64,000 nucleotides of DNA, taken from contig UBXM01000041.1 of assembly GCA_900469445.1 (NCBI GenBank), positions 62,001-126,000 on the forward strand, read 5' to 3'. Both the position numbers and the translations under genes were made by a program. Below, piece after piece: positions 52,118 through 60,417 of this stretch (the first letter of the stretch is position 1; each line of letters begins with the position of its first letter). Source of the DNA: Hyphomicrobiales bacterium (GTDB taxonomy: Bacteria > Pseudomonadota > Alphaproteobacteria > Rhizobiales > Rhizobiaceae). Under the pieces are notes generated by a model. The model was not told the DNA's origin, searched no databases, and saw nothing but the letters and a program-made list of their open reading frames with translations.

Positions 52118-53029
52118 TTATGAAAGCGTGTGGCGCATTACATCCAGCGCGCCGCGGATCAGGACGTCGTCGTCGCCCATGGCGATCTCAAGGTCGAACA
52201 CATTCGCGGCAACCACATAGAGATCGTTCAAGCCGTCATTGCCGACGATGGTCGCTTTGCCGCCTTCCGAATACCAGCCGGCATCGCGCGCCTGCCGGAA
52301 TTCCTGGCCGATGACCATGCCATGGACATAGGACCGCAACTGGTTTGCCGAGAGCTTGCCGGCCAGTCCCCCGGTCCGTGCTGAAAACAGCAGAGAAAGC
52401 ATGGCCCAGGAATTCTTCGCTTCCTCAAGACCCCAGAGATAGGCCTCCGGATCATCTACCGGCGGCTGTGTCGCTCCTCGGGCGATGAAGGAATTGTTCA
52501 GGAGCAGCGCAAAGATTTCACCGGTGACGAAAGTTTGAAAGCCGTCAATGCGTCCATCTTTCACCTGCGCCCACTTGCTGTGGGTCCCGGGGATAATGAT
52601 CGTTCCGTCATCGGCCAGCCCGTGGCCGGCAACCTGTATTTCCTCGCCGCGCATAACGTCCGGGAAGGGCTTGCGCATAGGATCCGTCAGGCCGGGCAGG
52701 AAGACCAGATCAGATCCGTTCCGCAGTGATCTTCGTACGGAACCTGCGGCAAGCTCGGCCGGGCCTGCCGGGCAGCGTACATAGGGAATTTCAATCCAGC
52801 CATTGCGACTGGTGATCATTCCGAGTGCAGCGATAGGCAGGGCTCCATGGGACGATAACCATGGGGAAAGCGTCGTCATCAAAGCCTCCTCATGGTCTCC
52901 CTTGTTGAGGCTGGATATGCCTTGTGACGTCTCGAGGCTCTCCAGTTCATTCCCGCGAGCATCGACCAGCGTTGCCCTCAATGAAGTGGTTCCCCAGTCA
53001 ACAACGATCGCCGCTGCTTCTGCTGCCAT
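52118..53029 (-). CDS. dgoK: 2-dehydro-3-deoxygalactonokinase DgoK
   Basis: A 303-residue sugar acid kinase phosphorylating 2-dehydro-3-deoxy-galactonate to the 6-phosphate. DgoK features are IVVDWGTTSLRATLVDARG at the N-terminus (phosphate-binding loop), GMITSRNGWIEIPYV, FLPGLTD, VMRGEEIQVAG and IIPGTHSKWAQVKDG. GAGGAGG precedes the ATG. It is divergent from the DHDPS-family gene with about 117 bases between. The presence of this kinase is the best clue that the cluster ends in the galactonate/galacturonate-type pathway. Confidence 0.93.
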   Translation of the reverse strand: MAAEAAAIVVDWGTTSLRATLVDARGNELESLETSQGISSLNKGDHEEALMTTLSPWLSSHGALPIAALGMITSRNGWIEIPYVRCPAGPAELAAGSVRRSLRNGSDLVFLPGLTDPMRKPFPDVMRGEEIQVAGHGLADDGTIIIPGTHSKWAQVKDGRIDGFQTFVTGEIFALLLNNSFIARGATQPPVDDPEAYLWGLEEAKNSWAMLSLLFSARTGGLAGKLSANQLRSYVHGMVIGQEFRQARDAGWYSEGGKATIVGNDGLNDLYVVAANVFDLEIAMGDDDVLIRGALDVMRHTLS

Positions 53030-53108
53030 GTCGTGAGCCTCCTCCGCTCATTTCATCTGGGGGCTTGTCATAAGGCGGAAGTCTATGTAGTGTCAATTAG
53101 TGAATTCA

Positions 53109-53129
53109 AAGTACCACAATATGATACTT
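53109..53129. promoter_or_regulatory. imperfect palindrome in the divergent dgoK/aldolase promoter
   Basis: AAGTACCA (53109-53116) and TGATACTT (53122-53129) form a 21-base near-palindrome with AAGTAYCA half-sites, just ahead of the GGGAGG ribosome site of the aldolase gene. It is the likeliest operator of the cluster. The IclR-lactonase fusion protein encoded at 60414 is the only regulator in the cluster and the natural candidate to bind it. Confidence 0.45.
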
Positions 53130-53146
53130 CATTGGGAGGTGAAGAA

Positions 53147-54055
53147 ATGGCGACTGGTCTGAAAGGCATTTTGCCCGTCCTGCCGACGCCCTTTTTGGCG
53201 GACGGCGGTGTTGATGAGGCGGGAATGTCGCAGCTGGTGCGGTTCGCTCTCGATCAGGGTGTGGATGGAGTCGTGTTCCCCGGTTTCGCCAGTGAGGTGG
53301 AAAGCCTCACGGCCGAGGAGCGTGCCAAACTTTTGAAGCTTGTCGTTGCCGGTGTAGCAGGCAGGGTGCCGGTGGTTGCCGGTGCCAGCGCTACGGATTG
53401 GCGCGAGGTCGTGGAGCACGGCCGGATCGCGGCTGATCTCGGCATTCGCCATCTTATGGTACAGCCACCGAAGTCGGTCGGCACTGATGCGCCGGCGCTC
53501 ATCGAGTTTCTCGGCAAGGTTCTCGAGGCGCTACCCGAAATCGAGATCATTCTTCAGAACGCGCCGGCACCCCGTGGTTCCGACCTGTCGCCGCAGGCGA
53601 TCGTCGAGATCATCCGCGCCTTGCCGCGTGTTGCTTATGTCAAGGAAGAGACGCTGCCGGCCGGGCCAGCCATCAGCCACATCATCGCCCATGCGCCGGC
53701 AAGCCTGAAGGGTGTGATCGGCGGCGGTGGCGCGCGCTATATTCTCGATGAATATGCACGTGGTGCGGCAGCGGCCATGCCCGCTCTGGAAATCGCCGGT
53801 GAACATGTGGCGATTGACCGGGCCCTCGCGGCAGGCAGGCCTGAAGAAGCCCGCAGGATCTACATACGCACCCTGCCGCTTCTTGTTCTGCAGGCCGTCT
53901 ATCGCATGCGGCTGACCAAACATGTACTGGCGCGTCGCGGCGTTATCGATGGCATCGGCGTGCGTGCGCCTACGCCGGACCTCGACGCGGCGGCTATCGC
54001 CGATATTGATGCCAATCTGGTGGAGCTTGGTCTTCTCTCCGCGGAGGCCGCATGA
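53147..54055 (+). CDS. dihydrodipicolinate synthase-family aldolase
   Basis: A 302-residue class I aldolase/dehydratase of the DapA family. ATG 53147 is fixed by GGGAGGTGA just upstream; the longer frame begins inside dgoK. The Schiff-base lysine is Lys166 in RVAYVKEETLP, and the substrate loop is GFASEVESLTAEER, where lysine-pathway DapA enzymes have a GTTGE-type loop. Relatives act on 2-keto-3-deoxy sugar acids or their phosphates, which fits the dgoK and dehydratase neighbours. It overlaps the dehydratase gene by ATGA. Confidence 0.88.
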   Translation: MATGLKGILPVLPTPFLADGGVDEAGMSQLVRFALDQGVDGVVFPGFASEVESLTAEERAKLLKLVVAGVAGRVPVVAGASATDWREVVEHGRIAADLGIRHLMVQPPKSVGTDAPALIEFLGKVLEALPEIEIILQNAPAPRGSDLSPQAIVEIIRALPRVAYVKEETLPAGPAISHIIAHAPASLKGVIGGGGARYILDEYARGAAAAMPALEIAGEHVAIDRALAAGRPEEARRIYIRTLPLLVLQAVYRMRLTKHVLARRGVIDGIGVRAPTPDLDAAAIADIDANLVELGLLSAEAA

Positions 54056-55218
54056 ACAGCCCGGTTGCGACAGTCGAGGTTTTCACGCTTACCCAGCCGC
54101 GCAAAGTGCCCTATCTCGGCGCCTTGCGGGAAGGGGAGGTGGTCAATCCAAACGGTTATATCGTGCGCAAGGGAAATCGCACGGTTTATCCCACCTTCGA
54201 CCGCAGCGTGCTCGTCCGCATGGTGACCGAGGCCGGCACGGTCGGCTGGGGTGAGACTTATGGCATTGTTGCGCCCGGCGCGGTTGCCGCGCTGATCAAC
54301 GATATGCTCGCGGGCTTCGTCATCGGCCGCGATGCGTCAGATCCGTCCGCCATCTATGACGATCTCTACGATATGATGCGTGTGCGCGGTTATACCGGCG
54401 GCTTTTACGTCGATGCGCTGGCCGCGCTGGATATCGCGCTTTGGGATATTGCCGGTCAGGAAGCGGGCAAGTCCGTGCGTGAGCTTTTGGATGGCGGTGT
54501 CGAAAACTTTCCCGCCTATGTTTCCGGCCTGCCGGAAAAGACCCTTCAGGCGCGCGGCGAACTGGCAAAGTATTGGCAGGATCGTGGTTTCGATGCCTTC
54601 AAATTCGCAACGCCCGTGGCCGACGACGGTCCGGCGGCGGAAATGGAAAACCTGCGCAAGGTTTTGGGCCCGGACGCGAAGATCGCCGCCGACATGCATT
54701 GGAACCAGACGCCGGAACGGGCGCTGGAACTGATCGCCGAAATGGCGCCGTTCGATCCGTGGTTCGCCGAGGCTCCGGTCTGGACCGAAGATATTGCAGG
54801 ACTGGAAAAGGTTTCGAAGGGAACGGATATCCCGATTGCGGTCGGCGAGGAATGGCGCACGCATTGGGATATGCGCGCCCGCATCGAGCGCTGCCGCATC
54901 GCAATCGTGCAGCCGGAAATGGGCCACAAGGGCATTACCAATTTCATCCGCATCGGGGCGCTTGCCGCTGAGCACGGTATCGACGTGATCCCGCATGCGA
55001 CGGTCGGTGCCGGCATCTTTCTGGCGGCCAGCCTGCAGGCGTCCTCGACATTGAAGACGCTCAAGGGGCACGAATTCCAGCATTCGATCTTCGAGCCGAA
55101 CCGTCGCCTTCTTTCCGGTGACATGGATTGCCGCGAAGGTCGTTATCACCTGCCATCCGGGCCGGGGCTCGGGGTAAAGCCGTCGGAGGCGGCGCTTGGT
55201 CTGCTGACACGTATCTGA
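54052..55218 (+). CDS. enolase-superfamily sugar acid dehydratase (MR/MLE)
   Basis: A 388-residue mandelate racemase/muconate lactonizing-type enzyme. The barrel residues can be read off: Lys184 (DAFKFATP), metal ligands Asp214 (AADMHWN), Glu240 (WFAEAPVW) and Glu266 (VGEEWRTHWD), and the base His315 (IPHATVGAG). The Asp that normally partners this His in mandelate racemase looks replaced by Glu in VQPEMGHKG. The capping domain signature is DIALWDIAGQEAG. Likely an aldonate or aldarate dehydratase giving a 2-keto-3-deoxy acid. Confidence 0.88.
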   Translation: MNSPVATVEVFTLTQPRKVPYLGALREGEVVNPNGYIVRKGNRTVYPTFDRSVLVRMVTEAGTVGWGETYGIVAPGAVAALINDMLAGFVIGRDASDPSAIYDDLYDMMRVRGYTGGFYVDALAALDIALWDIAGQEAGKSVRELLDGGVENFPAYVSGLPEKTLQARGELAKYWQDRGFDAFKFATPVADDGPAAEMENLRKVLGPDAKIAADMHWNQTPERALELIAEMAPFDPWFAEAPVWTEDIAGLEKVSKGTDIPIAVGEEWRTHWDMRARIERCRIAIVQPEMGHKGITNFIRIGALAAEHGIDVIPHATVGAGIFLAASLQASSTLKTLKGHEFQHSIFEPNRRLLSGDMDCREGRYHLPSGPGLGVKPSEAALGLLTRI

Positions 55219-55242
55219 ATTGGTTCTTTGGAGGAGGAAACC

Positions 55243-56514
55243 ATGAACAAGAGATTGAAAAGACTGGCGCTTAGCGCTGCGACTGCAACCTTGATGACGA
55301 TCGGCGGCCTAAGCCCGGCCATGGCCGATACAGTGCTGAAATTCATTTCCTGGCAGACCGACGATGCCGGTACCGGCGAATGGTGGCATTCTGCCATTGC
55401 CGAATTCGAGAAACAACATCCCGGCGTGAAAATCGAATTCACCAAGGCGGAGCGCAGCTCCTATGCCGATACGATGACGACGCTGTTTGCCGCCAACCAG
55501 CCGCCGCAGATCGTCCATCTCGCCTCTTTTGAATTCCAGATGTTCGCCGATAGCGGCTGGCTGGAGCCGCTCGATCCGTGGCTGGAAAAGGACGGCATCG
55601 ACATGACCGGCTGGGCCGGCCAGAAGACATGTGAATGGAATGGCGAAACCGTCTGCATCATGACGAACTATTTCGGCTTCGTCATGGCCTACAACAAGAA
55701 GCTTCTGGATGAAGCCGGTGTGGCCGTGCCGAAGACCTATGACGAGTTCATCGCCGCCGCAAAGGCGACCACCAAGGACCTCAACGGCGACGGTATTGCC
55801 GACCAGTTCGGCACGGGCCACGAAACCAAGGGCGGTCCGGGTCAGTATCTCACAGAGATGCTCAACTACATTATCGACGCCGGCGCCTACTGGACTGATA
55901 AAGAAGGCAATATCACCATCGATACGCCGGAAATGGTCGAAGGTCTGACACGCTGGAAAACCGTCATGAAGAGCGGCATCAGCCCGGTCGACATGAGCGC
56001 CAGCGATGTCCGCAAACTCTTCGCCGATGGCAAGATGGCCATGCGTCTGGATGGTCCATGGCTTTACGGCACGACGGAAAAGGGAACGGCAAAGAGCGAT
56101 ATCGTTTATGTCGCGCCGCCGCTGACCCCACCGCTTGGCGGTTCGTCAAACGTGCTCGCCATGCCGTCGGATATTCCTGATGACCAGAAGCAGCTTGTCT
56201 GGGATTTCATCAAGCTGACGATGACGCCGGAATTCCAGCGCAGCTATGCGACCATGGGCGGCAACACACCGCCTAGCCCGAAAGCCGATGTTTCCGGTGT
56301 CGAAAAGACCATTCCGCATTTTCCGGTTCTCTTGCAGACGATGAAGGAAGCGTCCGAAAAAGGTATCGACCGCGTGCCGACAGGGCTCGAGCTCTATTAC
56401 AACGAATTCAGCAAGATGGTGATGGAAGAGAGCCAGCGGATGATCATCCAGGATCTCGATCCAGCGGAAGTGGCCAAGACCATGCAGGCCAAGGCGGAAA
56501 GCATCAAGGGCTGA
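55243..56514 (+). CDS. CUT1 sugar ABC transporter binding protein
   Basis: A 423-residue MalE-type binding protein. ATG 55243 after GGAGGAGG begins a Sec signal (LALSAATATLMTIGGLSPAMA). The mature part has EKQHPGVKIEFTKAERSSY, ANQPPQIVHLASFEFQMF, FFADGKMAMRLDGPW-like DGKMAMRLDGPWLYG and GGSSNVLAMPSDIP. Two cysteines lie close together (KTCEWNGETVC) and may form a disulfide. It starts the second CUT1 transporter, 24 bases after the dehydratase gene. Confidence 0.9.
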   Translation: MNKRLKRLALSAATATLMTIGGLSPAMADTVLKFISWQTDDAGTGEWWHSAIAEFEKQHPGVKIEFTKAERSSYADTMTTLFAANQPPQIVHLASFEFQMFADSGWLEPLDPWLEKDGIDMTGWAGQKTCEWNGETVCIMTNYFGFVMAYNKKLLDEAGVAVPKTYDEFIAAAKATTKDLNGDGIADQFGTGHETKGGPGQYLTEMLNYIIDAGAYWTDKEGNITIDTPEMVEGLTRWKTVMKSGISPVDMSASDVRKLFADGKMAMRLDGPWLYGTTEKGTAKSDIVYVAPPLTPPLGGSSNVLAMPSDIPDDQKQLVWDFIKLTMTPEFQRSYATMGGNTPPSPKADVSGVEKTIPHFPVLLQTMKEASEKGIDRVPTGLELYYNEFSKMVMEESQRMIIQDLDPAEVAKTMQAKAESIKG

Positions 56515-56584
56515 TCCGAGGCGAAACCACGGCCCGCAAGGTGGGCTGTGGTCACCACATGAGCATCCGGCAGGAGAAACATCC

Positions 56585-57511
56585 ATGACCGACACCGTTC
56601 AGGCGGGGCGGCGCAAGTTCTTTGACCTTGCGCGTCCCAGCCGGCAGCATCTTCTCGGCTATATCCTGATCGCCCCCGCGGTGCTGATGGTTGCTGCCAT
56701 CATCGTCTGGCCGCTGATCCTGGCGATCGACCTGTCATTCCAGCAGGTCAAGATCCCGAGGCTCGGCGGCGCCAGCCGACCGTTTTCGCTGAGTAACTAT
56801 ACCTGGCTGTTTTCCTCGCAGGAATTCTGGCTGGCTTGCTGGGTGACGCTCAAGCTCGTGGTCGTGGTAACAGCGGGCAGTGTCGCCGTCGGCTTGAGCA
56901 CCGCGCTTCTCGTCAATAATCGCTTCAAGGGGCGCACTGCCGCGCGCCTCGGCATGGCTCTGCCATGGGCCGTGCCGGAAATCATTGCCGTCGTGATCTT
57001 CGCCTGGATGTTCGACACCTCATTCGGCCTGTTCGGCTGGCTGGCGATCCAACTCGGTTTCGCCGACCAGATGATCCCGTGGGTGAGCAGTTCGACGGCG
57101 GCCTTCTGGGCGGTGGCAATCACCATGGTCTGGAAAGGGTTTCCCTTTGTGTCGATCATGTGCCTTGCCGGTTTGCAGTCGATCCCGTCGGATTATTACG
57201 CTGCCGCCAAGGTGGATGGCGCCAGTGTTTTTCAGCGTTTCCGCTGGATCACCATGCCGCTCTTGATGCCGGTTCTGGGCGTCACGCTGGTTCTGACCCT
57301 GCTTTGGGTGTTCCGCGACTTTTCCATCATCAAGGTTCTGACCGGCGGCGGGCCGCTGCGTTCGACACAGACCCTGTCGATCATGACCTACGATCAGGCA
57401 TTTCAGTATCACAACTTCGGCCGCGCCGCCGCCGTTGGTGTGCTGACGCTGGTCATCTGCATCATCGCCAGCCTGCTGATGCTCGGCCGGCGTTCGAAAT
57501 CGATCTATTGA
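56585..57511 (+). CDS. CUT1 sugar ABC transporter permease (MalF-type)
   Basis: A 308-residue permease (helix 1 LGYILIAPAVLMVAAIIVWP; RLGMALPWAVPEIIAVVIFAW; EAA loop DYYAAAKVDGASVFQRFRWITMP). It pairs with the MalG-type permease that starts 10 bases later. It belongs to the sugar-acid cluster transporter. Confidence 0.93.
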   Translation: MTDTVQAGRRKFFDLARPSRQHLLGYILIAPAVLMVAAIIVWPLILAIDLSFQQVKIPRLGGASRPFSLSNYTWLFSSQEFWLACWVTLKLVVVVTAGSVAVGLSTALLVNNRFKGRTAARLGMALPWAVPEIIAVVIFAWMFDTSFGLFGWLAIQLGFADQMIPWVSSSTAAFWAVAITMVWKGFPFVSIMCLAGLQSIPSDYYAAAKVDGASVFQRFRWITMPLLMPVLGVTLVLTLLWVFRDFSIIKVLTGGGPLRSTQTLSIMTYDQAFQYHNFGRAAAVGVLTLVICIIASLLMLGRRSKSIY

Positions 57512-57521
57512 GGAGGGTCTG

Positions 57522-58352
57522 ATGAGACGCACATTCGCACAGAGCCTCGCGCTTTACGCCACGGTGATCTTCACGCTGGTGATGATCCTGTTCCCGGTCT
57601 ACTGGCTGATCGTCACGGCCCTTTCGACCACGAACGAACTCTATCGCCTGCCGCCGACCTTCTGGCCGACGGAACCGCAATGGGACATCTTTGCCCGGGT
57701 CTGGGCGGCAAAACCCATCCTCATGTGGTTGTGGAACTCGATGCTCGCCGCTGTCGGCTCAGTCGCGCTGTCCATGCTGGTATCGGTCAGTGCTGGTTAT
57801 GCACTGTCGCGCTATTCGATGCGGGGAGGGGCCACGATGGGCCTGTTCGTGCTCACCGCAAAAATGCTGCCGGCCACGCTTCTGGTCATCCCGCTCTTCT
57901 CGATCTTTTCGAGCTTTGGGCTGATCGGCAGCCTGTGGACACTCGTTCTGGCGCATTCGACGATGATCATTCCTTTCGCCACCTGGATGCTGAAAGGATA
58001 TTTCGACACGATCCCGAAAGAGCTTGAGCAGGCGGCCATGGTCGATGGCTGCTCGCCGCTCGGCGCCATGGTGCGGGTCGTTCTGCCCATCGCAACACCG
58101 GGGTTGGCAGCGACGGCGCTTTATGCCTTCGTGCTCAGCTGGGCGGATTACGCCTATGCGCGCACCTTCCTCGTTAATTCCCCGGACAACTGGACGGCCA
58201 ATCTCGGCATCACCACGATGCAGGGCGAATATGTCACCTACTGGAACGACATCTCCGCCGCATCGGTGTTCGTCGCCCTGCCGATCATCGCAATCTACCT
58301 GTTTCTTGAACGTTATTTGGTCGGCGGCCTGACCGCTGGCGCGGAGAAATAA
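57522..58352 (+). CDS. CUT1 sugar ABC transporter permease (MalG-type)
   Basis: A 276-residue permease (LALYATVIFTLVMILFPVYW; GLFVLTAKMLPATLLVIPLF) with the EAA loop ELEQAAMVDGCSPLGAMVRVVLP and the ending FLERYLVGGLTAGAEK. AGGAGG precedes the ATG. The ATPase gene follows after 2 bases. Confidence 0.93.
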   Translation: MRRTFAQSLALYATVIFTLVMILFPVYWLIVTALSTTNELYRLPPTFWPTEPQWDIFARVWAAKPILMWLWNSMLAAVGSVALSMLVSVSAGYALSRYSMRGGATMGLFVLTAKMLPATLLVIPLFSIFSSFGLIGSLWTLVLAHSTMIIPFATWMLKGYFDTIPKELEQAAMVDGCSPLGAMVRVVLPIATPGLAATALYAFVLSWADYAYARTFLVNSPDNWTANLGITTMQGEYVTYWNDISAASVFVALPIIAIYLFLERYLVGGLTAGAEK

Positions 58353-58354
58353 GC

Positions 58355-59437
58355 ATGGCCAACATTTCCATTCGCAATGTCAGCAAGTCCTATGGCGCGC
58401 TCAATGTCTTGAGACCCTTTTCGCTGGAAATCGAAAACGGCGAATTCGTCGTGCTGGTCGGCCCGTCCGGATGCGGCAAGTCGACAATGCTGAAAATCCT
58501 TGCCGGTCTGGAACCCGCGACCGAAGGCCAGATCTTCATCGGCGACCGTGAGGTGACTGATCTTGCCCCCGGCGATCGCGACATCGCCATGGTGTTCCAG
58601 AACTATGCGCTTTATCCGCATCTGACGGTGCGCCAGAATATCGGTTTCGGTTTGAAGATGCGTGGCACGGACAAGGCGGAGATCGATCGGCGTGTCGATG
58701 ATGCGGCCCGTATTCTCGAAGTGACGCCTTATCTCGACCGCAAGCCAAAAGATTTGTCCGGCGGACAGCGCCAGCGTGTCGCGCTCGGTCGTGCCATCGT
58801 ACGCCAGCCACAGGCATTTCTGATGGACGAACCGCTTTCCAACCTCGATGCGAAGCTGCGTGTGCATATGCGCGCCGAAATCGGCGCTTTGCACAAGCGG
58901 ATCGGTGTGACCACCGTTTATGTCACCCACGATCAGGTCGAGGCCATGACCATGGCCGACCGCGTCGTCATCATGCAGGGCGGCATCATCCAGCAGATCG
59001 CCGCACCCGACGAGCTGTTCAATAACCCCGCCAACCTCTTCGTCGCCGGCTTCATCGGTTCGCCGGGTATGAATTTTCTCAATGCGGAACTGCGCGGCGG
59101 CAAGCTGACGGCGTTCGGCCAAGAGATTTCCTTGCTTCGCGCCACCAGCCATCAGGGGCCGGTCGTGGTGGGGCTGCGGCCTGAGCACCTGACGCTCGGT
59201 GACGGCCCTGTCACATTCGGCGTGAGACCGACTCTGATCGAAAGCCTCGGCTCGGAAAAATACGTCTATTTCGATGCGGAAGGTGCAAGAATCGCCGATG
59301 GCGAGGAAAGCAAATCGAAGGGGCTGATTGCCCGCGTGTCGCATACCGGCAGCCTGCCGAAAGACGAGGAGATCAGGCTCGGCTTTGATCCCGCCCAGCT
59401 TTACCTCTTCGATGCCAAGACGGGTGAACGGCTATGA
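58355..59437 (+). CDS. CUT1 sugar ABC transporter ATPase (UgpC-like)
   Basis: A 360-residue ATPase with Walker A GPSGCGKSTMLKI, signature LSGGQRQRVALGRAI, Walker B FLMDEPLSNLDAKLR, H-loop YVTHDQVEA and a C-terminal TOBE domain (VVVGLRPEHLTLG). It overlaps the epimerase gene by ATGA, tying transport to the enzymes that follow. Confidence 0.94.
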   Translation: MANISIRNVSKSYGALNVLRPFSLEIENGEFVVLVGPSGCGKSTMLKILAGLEPATEGQIFIGDREVTDLAPGDRDIAMVFQNYALYPHLTVRQNIGFGLKMRGTDKAEIDRRVDDAARILEVTPYLDRKPKDLSGGQRQRVALGRAIVRQPQAFLMDEPLSNLDAKLRVHMRAEIGALHKRIGVTTVYVTHDQVEAMTMADRVVIMQGGIIQQIAAPDELFNNPANLFVAGFIGSPGMNFLNAELRGGKLTAFGQEISLLRATSHQGPVVVGLRPEHLTLGDGPVTFGVRPTLIESLGSEKYVYFDAEGARIADGEESKSKGLIARVSHTGSLPKDEEIRLGFDPAQLYLFDAKTGERL

Positions 59438-60417
59438 TCCTTGTCACCGGTTCTGCAGGGCGCGTCGGCCGCGCCGTTATTGCCGCCCTGAAAGCCAAAG
59501 ACCGCGTCGTTCGCGGGTTCGATCTGAGGCCATCCGGCATGGACGGCGATGAGGTCATAGGCTCGCTCGAAGACGCTGACCTGTTGGCACGGGCGGTCGA
59601 AGGCGTGACCGATATCCTGCATCTAGGTGCCTTCATGTCCTGGGCGTCTGCGGATCGCGATCGCATGTTCGCGGTCAATGTCGAAGGGACAAGGAAACTA
59701 CTCGATGCCGCCTCGGCAGCAGGTGTCCGTCGGTTCGTGTTTGCATCTTCCGGCGAAGTTTATCCCGAAAACCGGCCGGAATTCCTGCCTGTCACCGAGG
59801 AACATCCGCTCAGGCCCAACTCACCCTACGGCCTGACAAAGCTGCTGGGCGAGGAGCTGGTGCGGTTTCATCAGCGGGTAGGGTCGATGGAAACCGTCAT
59901 CCTGCGCTTTTCGCATACGCAGGACGCTTCCGAGCTGCTGGATGAGGAAAGCTTTTTCTCCGGCCCCCGTTTTTTCCTCAAGCCCCGCATCCGCCAACAG
60001 GAGAATTTCGGAAACACGGCCGTCGCCGATCTTCTGCGCGCGAAGGATATCGGTGAGCCGGCCCATGTGCTGGCGCGCAACGAAAACGGCCGGCCGTTCC
60101 GCATGCACATCACCGAAACCCGCGACATGGTGGCGGGCATTCTTCTCGCCCTCGATCACCCCGCTGCGGCAGGTGAGGTCTTCAATCTCGGTTCGGACGA
60201 GCCGGCCGATTTTGTCGACCTTCTGCCGCGCATCGCAGCGCTCACCGGCCTGCCAATCGTGCCAGTCGATTTTCCCGGCGCCGGCGTTTATTACCACACC
60301 TCGAACGAGCGGATCAGAAACACGTTGGGGTTTGAAGCGGAATGGACGATGGACCGGATGCTGGACGAGGCGGCCGCCGCAAGGCAGCAGCGCCTCGCCG
60401 GGGAGAAGACGGAATGA
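59434..60417 (+). CDS. NAD-dependent epimerase/dehydratase family protein
   Basis: A 327-residue extended-SDR protein. The nucleotide motif is VTGSAGRVGRAVIAAL (residues 4-19), and the catalytic region has Ser in FVFASSGEVYPE and the YxxxK motif in SPYGLTKLLGEEL. Uronate dehydrogenases and sugar epimerases share this fold. Given the lactonase domain and dehydratase nearby, oxidation of a uronate or aldose to its lactone is a reasonable hypothesis, but epimerisation is equally open. It is coupled by ATGA at both ends. Confidence 0.88.
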   Translation: MILVTGSAGRVGRAVIAALKAKDRVVRGFDLRPSGMDGDEVIGSLEDADLLARAVEGVTDILHLGAFMSWASADRDRMFAVNVEGTRKLLDAASAAGVRRFVFASSGEVYPENRPEFLPVTEEHPLRPNSPYGLTKLLGEELVRFHQRVGSMETVILRFSHTQDASELLDEESFFSGPRFFLKPRIRQQENFGNTAVADLLRAKDIGEPAHVLARNENGRPFRMHITETRDMVAGILLALDHPAAAGEVFNLGSDEPADFVDLLPRIAALTGLPIVPVDFPGAGVYYHTSNERIRNTLGFEAEWTMDRMLDEAAAARQQRLAGEKTE

